This document shows, piece by piece, positions 1 to 11,248 of a stretch of DNA of 64,000 nt. The notes under the pieces are model-generated. The model searched no databases and had not been told where the DNA came from. It saw only the letters and a program-made list of their open reading frames with translations. Source of the stretch: Patiria miniata (taxonomy: Eukaryota > Echinodermata > Asteroidea > Valvatida > Asterinidae); the NCBI RefSeq assembly GCF_015706575.1, contig NW_024037069.1, forward strand, positions 34,245,315-34,309,314. The letters are read 5' to 3'. The first letter of the stretch is position 1, and every line of letters starts with the position of its first letter. The translations under genes and the position numbers were made by a program.

Positions 1-2094
1 GACCAGGAGATACCGAATTCCGTGCCAGGAATGCTGAACCTCATGGATCTCGCTCGAAAGTGGACCGGAGACAAAGGACCTATTGTTGTCCACTGCATGT
101 AAGTCGAACGGGGAATTCTAGATGTGTGAGGAGTATTGTTAAAAAGTATTACATTATTATGTCTGGGTCGCTGGGTCCGGGTTTTTCTTGGCTAGTTCTA
201 CATTTATTGATTTTAATCTGTTTCTGTCACGTACCAACCCAGAGGAATTTGGCCAACAAAGCCTATCCGGGTATTTTTAGATCAACCTACTGGCTTAAGA
301 CTTAGATAGAATCAAAGCATTCGATATCCCTCGCGGAATTTGGCAACTGTAACGAAAAAAAATGTAGATATGAACCATTTTAATATTGAATATTATTGAA
401 GAGGACTATTGTCTTCAGTACTTGCTTGAATGTGTACAACCAATTAACTCCGAGGTGCATGTCGCCGTAAGTAAATCTTATATTAATCCCTTTTATTGTT
501 TCTTTTAAGGAAATTCCAACCTTGTGTTTTTTATTCTTGTCTAGAATTTATACCTTGTGATAGTATTTTTCTTGAATTATTCCAGATCCTTGTTAAGAGA
601 TTATTCTGATTCAAGTTTTCAAGTTATCTGATTCAAGAGTTATTTGACATCTTTAGAATGTTAACAGTTACTCAAGATGACCATCATATATGAAAATGTA
701 TGTATTGGTTGTTGTTATGAATTCAATTTGATTGAGTTTTTGTTATTTTCATATTTTCTTTTTGCATTTCTAGGGATGGTCTGGGTATTACTTCTGTGTA
801 CTGCACGTTGATGGCGCTGTTGGAACAGTTCAATGTCGAGAAAGCCGTGGACGTGTTCCAAGCAGCTCATCGTCTGCGCATGGTAAACCAAAACATGATG
901 AACTCGCTGGTAAGTATTGTGTCGTGCTCACACTCTCTCTCCAAGGAAGTTACTCTCGATTTACTTTTATTTATGATGTCATACCCACCATCTTACTGGA
1001 CGTACTTTTAAACATTTATCTGGCAGTGGTAAGACATATCTTTCGGAAATATAGAGGTATAATTGTTAGCTGTACACAAAGTTGTTGGGTATCATTAACT
1101 ATTTCGACATATTTTTCTTTGAAAAAAGACAGAATACTGCGTTTTTCCTCACTATGTAGTTGTAGTAGACGGCCGTCGTGGTACTCATATTGGGCCTACT
1201 CTAGCATTTAATATTCTTCACGCTTACACTTCTCTCATTTGCACACCTTAACACGTTGACTGTTTGTTAATTTCTCGCCTTGAACGGTGAATAGCATTAA
1301 GTAGTTGCCTGTTGAGGCTTTCTGCAGTTGACGAGGTTGCCGGTTTTTATTGAAGCAGCCTGTGTAACTAGCTTGACCGCGATGCCCATTCCGCGTTATA
1401 CATTAACTGTTTCAGTGCCCAAAAAATTGAAAAGTTTAACCCTAAAGTGCCCAACTTCGAGCGTTTTTGTTAATTGTTCAAAATTCTGTAAAAAAAAAAA
1501 GTAAATAAGTTTTACTCACTAAATTTGTTGTTGTTGCTCTCTGGTATATTCTGGTATATTGGAAAGTTAATAGCACATAAGACGAAATGAGAGATAGGCA
1601 CGTGCAGCCGTTCACGACCTCCTTTGTTATGGTGGTCTACATGCGCATGCGTGAAATTCGGGAAAATGGGGCGTTCCAATCACGTCGCGCTTTCGATGAT
1701 CACAGCATGTTCTCTCGTACCCCCCGCCCTGCAAACAGGACGATGGGAAAAGCTAATCTCGTTGAGCTCTCATTGGATAGATTTCGAGTGAACATTTTGT
1801 CCCAACGACTAAAACTAGGACCAGAAAATTTAGGGTGAATTTCAATTGAGTGTATTAAATTCAATTGAGTCCCCTTTTTTCAGCGTACTTAATCATTAAA
1901 TAGAGTGATTTTTACTCTAAATCGACTAGTCCTTAGTTTCGCTCTCATTCAGAGAGCAGCTGATGAATTTTACCATTTGTTCGTCTTACCAGGACCAATA
2001 CGTACTGTGTTACGATGTGATTCAGGCCATGCTGGACTCTACTAGCATCTACGAGAACGTCACACTCTCAGCTGGACTGGACTCTACCGCGTAA
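1..2094 (+). CDS. RPTP gene copy A, 3' end (D2 domain, last three exons)
   Basis: Three exons encode the C-terminal part of the second phosphatase domain of an upstream tandem paralog: 1-98 (5' part outside the window), 774-909 and 1993-2094. All junctions are GT-AG and the frame is open to the TAA at 2092-2094. The exons have the same lengths and phases as the last three exons of gene B. The segment matching the PTP signature reads HCMDGLGIT where an active enzyme has HCSAGxGRT. The cysteine is kept, but the arginine of CX5R is isoleucine here (serine in copy B). By knowledge of the family, loss of this arginine abolishes phosphate binding, so D2 should be a pseudophosphatase. The C-terminal tail ends in SAGLDSTA, slightly different from copy B. 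Whether the rest of copy A is intact cannot be seen. Confidence 0.9.
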
Positions 2095-3897
2095 GGTAGA
2101 ACGCCAAGGATATCACATTTTTGAAATGTGACTTGTCTCAGTTAGGGACTACACAAAAATGACCATAGTGTACCCACAGAAACTTTAGATAAATTGGGAG
2201 ATCGTCAGCATTAGGTCTGCATAGCTCAGTCAATACAGCGTTAGCATCTTATTCTAGAGACCACCGGTTCAAAATCCCCTTGGATTCTCCACACATGGTG
2301 TATCAAATCTGGTGAAATGGAAGATTTTTAAAAAGTACAGTGTTTATCTCTCCAAAATGTACTGTTCTCGACAGAAACATTAGAAACTAGATTGAGCTAT
2401 TTGGTGGCCAATTCCCCTCCCATGACTGAGAGTACATTTTGTATGTAACTAAGTGTTACCCGTTTTAGCATATAATATTTTACCCAGAGCTATATATTTT
2501 TGTTTTCTCTGTTACAACACAAGCTATAATTTTTGCTAATGCAAGTTGTTAAAGCTATATTCTTGATACAAGTATTAAACAGTTTATTTTGGGATAATTA
2601 ACGTTATACAGTTTGTTTTCAGGGTCTTTATTTTTGTAAATATTTGATCACGTATTTGGATATAATATTATACGCTGTATAATATTAAGTATAGAAGTAT
2701 AAAAAAAAGTGTGTGATCAGACTTTTTAGGACGATTTAGGATTTATATTTAACGACTTTTTGTATAAATGACGGGAATAGATTGTCAGAAACTGACAGCC
2801 TTGTAAATAATTCACGAGAAAATGTAGAAAAGGTCGTCTTTTGAGGATATTTGTTTTCATTTATTTTTTTATCCATCGATGCTTGTGCACCAAAGGCGAA
2901 ACTGCTTAACAGACACGAAACGGACTACAAAACAGGCATTAATGGAAGGGCAGCTTAGCTTTTATTAAAATAAACAAACTTGCGGAGTAGAATATTGAGC
3001 TATTTACCCAGGGTAACTCCAAAAAGGCACCTAATCATCTTCGCTCGATTTCACAACTTTCAGAATGATATATGTAGTATTTACACAAACCTATCCGCAA
3101 CACTTCGCGTTTCCTGTACAGAAAGATGTACGTCGCCCAAGCCTTATAAAGGGTGGGGCATTGGTGCATTGGCGAATATGAAGTAGGCTATAAACCTTTT
3201 GCGTAGCAGCCATCTTAAAGGGCAATACCTTTGTTTTGTTGGGATACGTTTGAGTGAATTGTATGTCATTGTGTACTCATTGTTGCTGAATTAAAATTAA
3301 AAAATAGCATCTAAAATGTCCGCTATGTATCAGGTCTATTGGTTACAAACGAACAAGATATATGTCATCAGGGTTGTATTAGTGATAATTTTAATACCTA
3401 AAACATATACCACAGTATTTTACTACCCACAGCTACTTTAAAACTAAACATAATTTACGCGAGACAGGTTTTTTTTCTGCATTTTAGTTATCTAGTCTGA
3501 TATGCCGATATTAACATGTGTATTCCAGAATACTATACATGTAATGTTATTTCAGAATAAACAAAATCCTTTTTTGAAAAAAATTAAAGGGAAAATTAGT
3601 ATGGCATGCATGAAAACTGACACCGATGTAGTCTCGCTTTTAGCAATACAAATTAGGCAATAATTCCCCAACCCACCAACTTTGAACAAAGTCGGCTATT
3701 CATCAGAATTTGTTTTAACAGCTTTCATTTCGAATGAAACTGTTCTTTTGGGCATGGAATATACATTATTGATTCAATTCATAATTAGTGCTACAAGCAG
3801 GTGAATGATCTTCACTAATTATGAGATAATTCCTCCGCAGACTTGAAGAACTGTAGTTGCCTTTTTCAGCCTGGCTGTGTGACAGAATTGGAACTTA
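2095..3897. other. 3' flank and spacer after gene A
   Basis: This is AT-rich non-coding sequence with no supported gene. It probably starts with the 3' UTR of copy A; the first AATAAA hexamer I see is at 2969-2974, so the poly(A) site is uncertain. It carries the tRNA-like SINE at 2215-2290. The matching stretch after gene B (42453-44570) is recognisably the same but has a block of roughly 200 bases near 43040-43270 that is absent here. Confidence 0.5.
2215..2290 (+). repeat. tRNA-derived SINE-like sequence
   Basis: The block has an A-box-like stretch TAGCTCAGTCAA (2222-2233) and a good B box GGTTCAAAATCC (2266-2277), spaced as in a tRNA-type RNA polymerase III promoter. The acceptor stem does not pair convincingly and I cannot fold a clean cloverleaf, so a functional tRNA gene is unlikely. 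A SINE head or tRNA pseudogene fits better. The same block sits after gene B at 42573-42648. Confidence 0.55.
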
Positions 3898-4279
3898 GGC
3901 TAAAGTTAGTCGGTCTCTGGTCAGACCGAAGTTCCGGAATTGATGCGGCGACGCGGTTTTTTGTTTTTTGTTTTGTTTTGTTTTTGGTGGCTTTTTTTTT
4001 CAAGCTTGAATTGAACAGACAAGGGGTACTATTTTGCTTTTTTGGTGTCCTCATTATACATTGGTGTCCTCCATAATTTGCCTTGGTGCCCTTTATCATT
4101 TGCCTTGGTGCAATTTCCCCATTCCTTGGTGCTCCTTGGTACAAAAATTTGAGGAGGTGCGGCAATAGAGGGCGCTGTTGTAGCTTCCGTGTTAATTTGA
4201 AGGAGAAAAAAAGGTTGACGTGCATGATTAAAATCGACGCGCGCGCTGACCAGAGACCAAGTATTTTGGGGGGGGGGCC
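3898..4279. mobile_element. Harbinger-like MITE, present only after gene A
   Basis: A 382-bp insert has GGC...GCC ends and is flanked by TTA on both sides (3895-3897 and 4280-4282). Near the ends it has inverted stretches, GGTCTCTGGTCAG on the left and CTGACCAGAGACC on the right. The paralogous site after gene B (around 44540) lacks the insert and shows one TTA. A 3-bp TWA target duplication with G/C-rich ends is typical of PIF/Harbinger elements. There is no transposase ORF. The interior holds T- and G-runs. Confidence 0.7.
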
Positions 4280-4282
4280 TTA

Positions 4283-6459
4283 CTTAAAGATAATACCCCG
4301 TCCTCTTAAAAAAAGTTGATATAATTTCTCTCCTAACAAATTTTCAATTGGTATTTTTTTATTACTCTCTAATATAGTATATCTCTGAAATATGGATTTC
4401 ATTTTTTTTCCACAAGTAACCCGCACGGCGAGAGCCGAAATATTCTCTCGCAACCAATAACTCGAATTTTGTGAAGAAATTATTTTTTTGTTCAGCGACT
4501 CATTCAAAAAAGCAAGTAACTTTTATATTGCAATTGAAAATAAATTATATTTTTTCGAAGTGAAATTAAACTTGAAAATAGCACAGGGAATGCTTAACTA
4601 ATACTTACTGCTTGTCTGAGATAATTTCCAGAACTGTTTGCAGTCAACTGTTTTTAACGAACTAGTGCTACTTGGGGTTTTTGTACACAACAGACACGTG
4701 TGTTAAGGCAGAGGGCAGCGGTTTCGTATCGCCTGAAAAGGCGTGAGTAAACCAGTTGAGCATTTATTGTTCCTAAAATATAACAAGAATGAGCACTCTC
4801 TGAGACACATTCAACGGATAAGGTGTATTGGGACAGGCCTGCTTCAAAGAGCACTGTAAACAAAATCACGACCCATGTAGTGGTAAGATATGATTGAATT
4901 AATAATGAAGAACTTTCAATAAAATGCTGGCAAAATTAAGGGAATTTGTTGTTCAGACTTTTTTGTCGTTGACTTTTTTGCATTTTTTATTAATATATTT
5001 TACTGTGATATTTCTGTTTAGCACTGAATCGAATGCATAACACAATGTCATGATGCTGAATGCCCGATCCCTTGTACTCTGAATAGTCTTTATAAAGCTA
5101 TAACTATCGATGTACTCCATCCAACCATCGTAGATGTGACTGTTACTTTATCATAGCGCCCTCTATAAGTTTGATAGCGTCATGCATTATCAACACAGGC
5201 ACACAAAGTACACGTGACAAGTAAAATGCCGTTTTGAAGCTGATAATTTTCCAAATCTCCGTCGAGATCCCCCTCCCCCTCCCTCACAAAATGACAAAAC
5301 GAAAGCAAAGGGATGAATTATGAATTTGCTGCAATATTTTCTATTTGTTTTGGCAAGGTCCAATTTTTTTAATTAAAAAATGTCTTGAGGACTGTAAAAA
5401 TTACACTAATTCTCAGGATTTTCCTCACGAAAACTATGTCCTTTTAGCATCCCCCAATCGCCAATATAGGAGAAATAAACATCTGCCACCTCCCCCTCCC
5501 CAGTCCAGTCTAACCCTGCCACCAAAACAAAAAGAATAAAGCAACTTTACTTAGTCAATCCAATAGCTATCTCCCTGTACATTGTATTATCAATCAAGAC
5601 TTCAATTTAGCAAATTTCTTTCCACTTTATTATTGCTCAAATCAATGTAAACATCCGTCACAGTCATGTTGAAATTATTTCAAATTACAAGCCTCCTATA
5701 GGTTTTGCTTCTATGCAATGTATGAAGAGACTTGGAATGGATCTTGACATCGGATGTTTAAATGGTGTTCTACTGCATGTATTTCTACAGAGTTCCGAAA
5801 CAGCTTTTGTTTTTGTTCAGGTTTTTTATTTCTTCTTTTCCCCCTTCTATCCCAAGTCCTATAGACGTAATGAACATGTTGTATGCACTACAGGACTTGT
5901 TGGCATAAAACATTGCTATATCCCTTTTGAGACTTCACAGGTTGCACACTATCTCACTGTTACGCGCAGCGCCCCCATGCGACGATTTTCACAATTTATA
6001 TAATATTGATGCTGGCCCTTTTCTCTCCGCGTATTTGCGCCATGTTCGTAGGAAAGGAACCGCAAGTCATTAGATATGATCGGCTCACACTGAAATACCG
6101 CCCTCCTCAAAGTCTTATCTTCTATCTTTGTTTTCTTTTGAAATCCATCGTATACTGGCTCAGTATTGACCACTGTGAGTAAAGCCATTAAAACGCCGCG
6201 GACTGCCTTCACGGGGCCCCCACTAGTTCCATAGGAAAGTGCACATGTGACGTCATCAGTACAGAGGCTTATTACTGGTCCGGAACCTCATGTGGACCAA
6301 TTGAATTGGTGACTTGGGTTAGGGTCAACCATTCCATGTCCACATAGAGTGCGTTCGATTACTTCCCCGAGCTTACTCGCGCCTGGCTCCTCGCGTGATG
6401 ACAGACATGCGCAGTGGCGCTAAATAAACGAACGGTTTCGGGTAAAGTTTCGTGCAAGA
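4283..6459. other. Spacer without recognised genes
   Basis: I see no coding region, RNA gene or clear element here. Short ORFs lack homology and do not stay open in the paralogous stretch at 44550-46610. The sequence is AT-rich with a few C-rich patches near 5266 and 5490. Confidence 0.4.
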
Positions 6460-6467
6460 CCTGGAAA

Positions 6468-6672
6468 CATGGGCGTCGCCAGGATTTGTTCTAGAGGGGG
6501 GGAAACATATTTTCCTGCATTTCTCAACATATTCTCGATTTATCAGTTTTAGAGGGGGGCAGGGACATTTTGCCCCTTTTTTTCTTCTTTTTGTTTTCTT
6601 TTTGTTTTTCGTTTTACTTTTTCGGGGGGGGGGGGGCTGCGCCACCGTTGCCCCCCTTCGCCAACACCCATG
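6468..6672. mobile_element. Short TIR element, CATGGGCGTCGC family
   Basis: The ends are CATGGGCGTCGCC and the inverse-like CGCCAACACCCATG. The flanks CCTGGAAA (6460-6467) and GCCGGAAA (6673-6680) look like a decayed 8-bp target duplication (6 of 8 match). The interior is G/T-rich with a 10-12 G run. A clearer member of the family is at 16181-16431. The whole stretch is missing from the second spacer, together with following sequence to about 7945. Confidence 0.5.
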
Positions 6673-6882
6673 GCCGGAAAAATGAATTTTGACATAACAC
6701 AGGCTGCATCCGAATCAGTAAACTGTCTAGAGCACGTCCACGCCCAGAGAAAATACGCGGGGACGTACGCGCTGACAGTGATTCGTAGAGGTAGCTCCGT
6801 GCATAGAGCTACATGGGTTTTGTAGCTCTGGGCTCCGTTGAAGGGTGGGTTATCCGTGGAAGGGTATCCAATTCGTTAGTAA

Positions 6883-7209
6883 GGCCCAAAAAAAAGTTTG
6901 CGGTTTCTTGTAAGCGCGCGTCGCCGTAGCCATGCGCGTCGGCAAAATGAAATTTTCAATAAAAGATGATGTCTCAAAACCGCCAAACTCACTGGTTTGA
7001 CTGGAATCCTGCTGCTGCAGGGGGTTATGATCGAGAATAAGCTGTATGTGGCCTCTCTGGACTCCCATTTGAACTGAGTTTAGTCGGGCACCATTTGCAG
7101 TCATCAGCCGACATTTGAAGCATAAAAAAAACAGGTAAAAAAAAAAAAACGCGTCGCCGCACCACTTTTTGGGCAAGCTCCATACCAGAAACCGGAGACT
7201 TTTTTGGCC
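6883..7209. mobile_element. PIF/Harbinger-like MITE, family member 1
   Basis: A 327-bp element with GGCC ends and imperfect terminal inverted repeats of about 30 bp (GGCCCAAAAAAAAGTTTGCG on the left, the inverse of GGCCAAAAAAGTCTCCGG on the right). It is flanked by TAA on both sides (6880-6882, 7210-7212). It is the reverse-orientation relative of the element at 9458-9786; the two share most of their interior. The TWA duplication supports PIF/Harbinger. It carries no coding sequence. Confidence 0.8.
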
Positions 7210-7329
7210 TAAAAGCGTCATACACGCACGCACACCACTGATAACTAGCGCCCATTGGATAAACGCTCGAGGTGCGTTAGCTTCCGGTTCCGTTCGTGCT
7301 ATGCTACGCATGATTGAATTGAAATGACG

Positions 7330-8010
7330 TCACACTAACATGCAGGGGTGGATCAAAGTTTGGATCAAGGGGGGGGGGTAGCTGCCAAATGGGGGTTTGG
7401 CAAGCATTTGCTGTGTTTTATTACCGGATTGTCCTATTTTTGGGCGGCCCAAGAGGGGAGTTTAGACGCCCTTCCTAACCAGAGTAGATCCGCCACAGGC
7501 ATTTAAACCGCAACCGCGGTGACCCTGCAAGGGCATGTATTAAAGGATCCTCATCCTCGCTCTTTATTCGTGTTTCGCTCGTACCCGTCCCATATTGAAT
7601 CTAGAAACAAACTCCCGCAGGCGCAGTTCTAGAGCCATTTTTTTTGGGGGGGGGGAGGCTTGCAGGGTGGATCCAGAAATTGTTTTAGGGAGGCGTGCTG
7701 AAATGTAGACCAGTTATTTTTTCCGGACACTTAGGCCTCCGAAAATCATTACGGGGCGGGGAGGGGGCGGTCCTGCCATATTTTCAATGGCGAGCGCTGA
7801 TAAAAACCTTCAATCGGGCACACAATATTAACTAAAAGTGTACAAATGCACCCTTCTCACGACTATTTATTGAGGGGGAGACCGTTCGCATGTACGTCAC
7901 ATTCATACATATTGCTAGCGCATTTTTTATGGAATTTTTGGGGTTTTTTTGGGGGGGGGCTAGACAAATTAGGCTAAAGCCCCCGCCCCCCCCCCCCCCC
8001 CCCCCCGCAG
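7330..8010. repeat. G/C-run-rich dispersed repeats
   Basis: This stretch holds several long homopolymer runs (G at 7371-7378, 7647-7656 and 7950-7959; C at 7987-8006) within repeat-like sequence. No gene is supported, and the ORFs crossing it are homopolymer artefacts. The second spacer keeps only the right part, near 46640-46705. Confidence 0.5.
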
Positions 8011-9000
8011 AACCGCCACTGAACTCTCGTACACAATAGCATCCATTCATCACAGTGTTATTTCCTCGTTTTGATATTGTGCATTTGAAGAGATGCGTGT
8101 AATTATAGTTATCGTGTTAATCATACATACACATTGTGTAAACTAAAAACAAGACCAAGAACAACAGGAAGATAACTTAAGCTTGAACAACCCGACGAAA
8201 TAGAAACTTTAGAGTAAAGTAAACTTTCGGTTTGTTTTGCATTTACATAGGGAGTTGAAGCATTAATAATACTGCAATGCGGAAACGTTGATTTCAAAGC
8301 CGCTTATGCAGAAGCCTTATCGCGGGACAATGTTCAAGACCACTTTTATACGAATTTAGTTAGCTATGTGCGGTTTCCCTGAATCGTTAATACATTTCAG
8401 ATTTTATGTCTTTCCACTATATATAAGATCCACCCATGAAGACCAAATTAAAACAATAACAAATTTATAACAAAATCATGAGCAACATGAAAATAAAGGC
8501 CTGCCCGCAATGCATGTACACTGTTTAAAGGACTCATTACATTCCATATGGTTTTACAATCTGATAATAATAGTATGCAACATAGAACACCGCACCTGTA
8601 CTATATCCCTGATTCTATATTCAAGATTTTGTGAATGTTTTGTGACTCAAGTGCAACAGCCGTCGCAAGGCCCCCGCAAAATAGAAACAATTACTGTTCC
8701 TATTCAAAAGTCTCCTTACCTTAAAAGCATTGGTTCATTCCTGTGTTATATATAGCTTCGTTTAATGGCAAAGACCCACCCCAGTCCCATCCCCATCCTG
8801 GCATCCTAGATCCGACGACGATTTCATGTGCATGTATTAAGTATAGAACATTCGGGATAAGCATCGATCTTCAAGGCAAGGTTCTTTGTCGTACTTTCTA
8901 AAATTAATTTCGGTTGGTGCCATGTATGTACATTTTTAACCAAAAGTAAGCAGCGACCTTTATTACATGTACGTCATCAGTCATGTCATGTCTGTCTTTA
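8011..9000. other. Spacer without recognised genes
   Basis: AT-rich sequence matched by 46710-47699. I see no open frame conserved between the two copies and no RNA gene. Confidence 0.4.
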
Positions 9001-9172
9001 CACTGTTATTTCGGTTGTGTACTATATGAACCTAGCAACCAGTTGTGTAAAAAGAAAATGAACAACTTGTGTAATATTTTACGCAAGTTGTATAAACAAC
9101 TGTTTACGCATCTGGTTGCAAGGTTCATATAGTACACAACCGTTTGATTTTTACACAACCGAAATAACAGTG
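9001..9172. mobile_element. Palindromic MITE with TA duplication
   Basis: A 172-bp element with long inverted arms. The left end begins CACTGTTATTTCGGTTGTGT and the right end is its inverse, ending ACAACCGAAATAACAGTG. It is flanked by TA on both sides, which fits a Tc1/mariner-type MITE. The partner copy is at 47700-47872. Confidence 0.7.
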
Positions 9173-9457
9173 TACCCCGCAGAGTCGTGACCTTTGACGT
9201 GAACCTCTAAGTCGCGCGGGGTACTACCGAAGTGGTTAATTAAATGTAGACGGTTTCATGCCCAATCAACTATCACACAAATATCTAGAATTGCATTTTG
9301 AAGCAGGTGCAAGGGACTTTACGAACTACGTACTGCAGAAAACGGGTCCGTTTTTTGTGAACCGAGGCCTAGGTTCCTATTCTGTCGGTTACACTGAAAG
9401 AAAGGAACCCTTTGTTATAATAGAGCCTCGTGTCAAATACAAACGTATAATCATTTA

Positions 9458-9786
9458 GGCCAAAAAAAAGTCTCCGGTTTCTGGTATGGAGAGCTTGCCC
9501 AAAAAGTGGTGCGGCGACACGGCTTCTTCTTTTTTTTTACCTGTTTTTTTTTTGCTTCAAATGTCGGCTGATGACTGCAAAAGGTGCCCGACTAAACTTA
9601 GTGCAAATATATGGGAGTCTAGAGAGGCCACATAAAGCTTATTCTCGATCATAACCCCATCTAAAAACACGTTAAAACTGTGCAGCAGCAGGATTTCAGT
9701 CAAACCAGTGAGTTTGGCGGTTTTGAGACATCATGGCTACGGCGACGCGCGCGCATACCAGAAACCGGAGACTTTTTGGGGGGGCC
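9458..9786. mobile_element. PIF/Harbinger-like MITE, family member 2
   Basis: A 329-bp element with GGCC ends, terminal inverted repeats (AAAGTCTCCGGTTTCTGGTA on the left and its inverse on the right) and TTA duplications at 9455-9457 and 9787-9789. It is related to the element at 6883-7209 in the opposite orientation. Its partner in the second spacer is 48158-48487. Confidence 0.8.
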
Positions 9787-9894
9787 TTAAGTTAGTAACT
9801 TAAGAATTATTTCAACCAGGAAATAACTAAGTGGAGCTACATATTAATTCTACACGAACAACTATGGTGGCCCTGAAGGGACATCGCATATCGC

Positions 9895-10255
9895 AAACGT
9901 GTGCGCATACGTATGCGATGTCGCGAAATTTATCGCGAATGTGTGCGCACACGTATGCGATGTCGCAAAATTTATCGCGAATATGTGCGCACACGTATGC
10001 GATGTCGCGAAATTTATCGCGAATATATGCGCACACGTATGCGATGTCGTGAAATTAATCGCGAATATGTGCGCACACGTATGCGATGTCGCAAAATTTA
10101 TTGCGAATATGTGCGCACACGTATGCGATGTCGCGAAATTTATCGCGAATATGTGCGCACACGTATGCGATGTCGCGAAATTTATCGCGAATATGTGCGC
10201 ACACGTATGCGATGTCGTGAAACAATTCGCGAATATGTGCGCACACGTATGCGAA
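9895..10255. repeat. 42-bp tandem array, left arm
   Basis: About eight units of 42 bp, with a core GCGATGTCGCGAAATTTATC and the self-complementary TGTGCGCACA. Units differ by a few bases. There are no unique spacers, so this is not CRISPR-like. Confidence 0.9.
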
Positions 10256-10724
10256 TGTGATTGCAATGTCGTGAATTTTATTGCATACCTTGTCGCATAC
10301 CTTTCAGTAAAATTCCTAATGAACTGGGGAGTTGTAGCAGCTAGTCTGGAATCTAGACGTTCTGTTAGATATAAATAGGGTCTGACTAATAAACCTTCGC
10401 GCGCACGCTGTTCCTCGTGCAATCGTTACTACTAGTACTGTCGAGCGCAAACTTGCTACTTGCGCAACTTTGAAATTTGCGCGCGCAAGTTTGAAATTTC
10501 AAAGTTGCGGAAGTAGCAAGTTTGCACTCGACAGTACTAGTACTAGTAGTAACGATTGCACGAGGAACAGCGTGCGCGCGAAGGTTTATTAGTCAGACCC
10601 TATTTATATCTAACAGAACGTCTAGATTCCAGACTAGCTGCTACAACTCCCCAGTTCATTAGGAATTTTACTGAAAGGTATGCGACAAGGTATGCAATAA
10701 AATTCACGACATTGCAAACAAATT

Positions 10725-10925
10725 TGCATACGTGTGCGCACATATTCGCGAATTGTTTCACGACATCGCATACGTGTGCGCACATATTCGCGATAAATTT
10801 CGCGACATCGCATACGTGTGCGCACATATTCGCGATAAATTTTGCGACATTGCATACGTGTGCGCACACATTCGCGATAAATTTCGCGACATCGCATACG
10901 TATGCGCACACGTTTGCGATATGCG
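10725..10925. repeat. 42-bp tandem array, right arm (inverted)
   Basis: Four to five units, the reverse complement of the left-arm array. The right arm has fewer units, so the palindrome is asymmetric in length. Confidence 0.85.
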
Positions 10926-10945
10926 ATGTCCCTTTAGGGCCACCA

Positions 10946-11166
10946 TAAACAACCGCTTTGTTGTAAGGGTACATGATAACTGTACAACACGGTACAAAGG
11001 TTCCGTAAATAAACTATACTGCCGTATACGCAGTTACATTGTTTCTTGCACAAGATAGTGAACACGGGTGACACATAAGGATCGTCGAATTTTCTGGTTT
11101 CCTTCTGAAGCACTGATCACAACAATTGTCCATGAGAAAAGGAAACATTCACTTGTAGATGAGGAC
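10946..11166 (+). promoter_or_regulatory. Probable promoter/5' UTR zone of gene B
   Basis: Only 221 bp separate the foldback element from the ATG, so the core promoter or 5' UTR must lie here, or further upstream with an unseen non-coding exon. I see no confident TATA box. The matching stretch before gene C (49202-49430) is nearly identical, with a short insertion in the AAACT...CTATACT segment. Confidence 0.35.
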
Positions 11167-11248
11167 ATGGCGTCATTGTGCCTTTGCCGCCTAAGAGACG
11201 TCGTGCTGCCGGCCTTGTTCTTGTGTGCTGTCTTACTCCCCAATAAAG
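11167..11248 (+). CDS. Gene B exon 1: signal peptide
   Basis: It encodes 27 residues starting MASLCLCRLRDVV, followed by a hydrophobic run (VLPALFLCAVLL), as in a signal peptide. The exon ends in phase 1 at a GTAGGA donor and joins exon 2 (phase 1) to give a lectin-domain start (GLALNLRDKP). The identical exon at 49431-49512 supports the start. No upstream in-frame ATG is close. Confidence 0.85.

Larger units (their letters stand above)
9865..10945. mobile_element. 1.1-kb foldback element with internal tandem arrays
   Basis: The ends are inverted copies: the left begins TGGTGGCCCTGAAGGGACAT and the right ends with its inverse (one mismatch). The element is flanked by TA. The two arms, each several hundred bases, are complementary and meet at a centre near 10480-10490. 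Each arm carries a 42-bp tandem array. The apparent 119-186-residue ORFs are the array read in several frames (42 is divisible by 3) and are not genes. The element ends 221 bp before the ATG of gene B. A collapsed version sits in the same place before gene C. Confidence 0.75.

Noticed and set aside
2215..2290. A functional tRNA gene
   Set aside because: A- and B-box-like motifs are present, but I cannot pair a proper acceptor stem and cloverleaf.
6373..8053. ORFs with poly-Gly, poly-Pro or Lys/Phe runs
   Set aside because: They are translations of G/C/T homopolymer tracts in dispersed repeats.
9258..9458. 66-residue ORF identical in both spacers (also 47958-48158)
   Set aside because: The surrounding non-coding sequence is just as identical, so conservation is not evidence of coding. 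No domain is recognised, and it ends at a MITE boundary.
9895..10255. Regular repeats resembling a CRISPR array
   Set aside because: The units are contiguous with no unique spacers, there are no cas genes, and the genome is animal.
9862..10974. Long ORFs of 119-186 residues on both strands with repeated VCDVAKFIANMCAH-type units
   Set aside because: They are a 42-bp tandem array read in several open frames and mirrored by the foldback. Both strands and multiple frames are open equally, which a real gene would not show.
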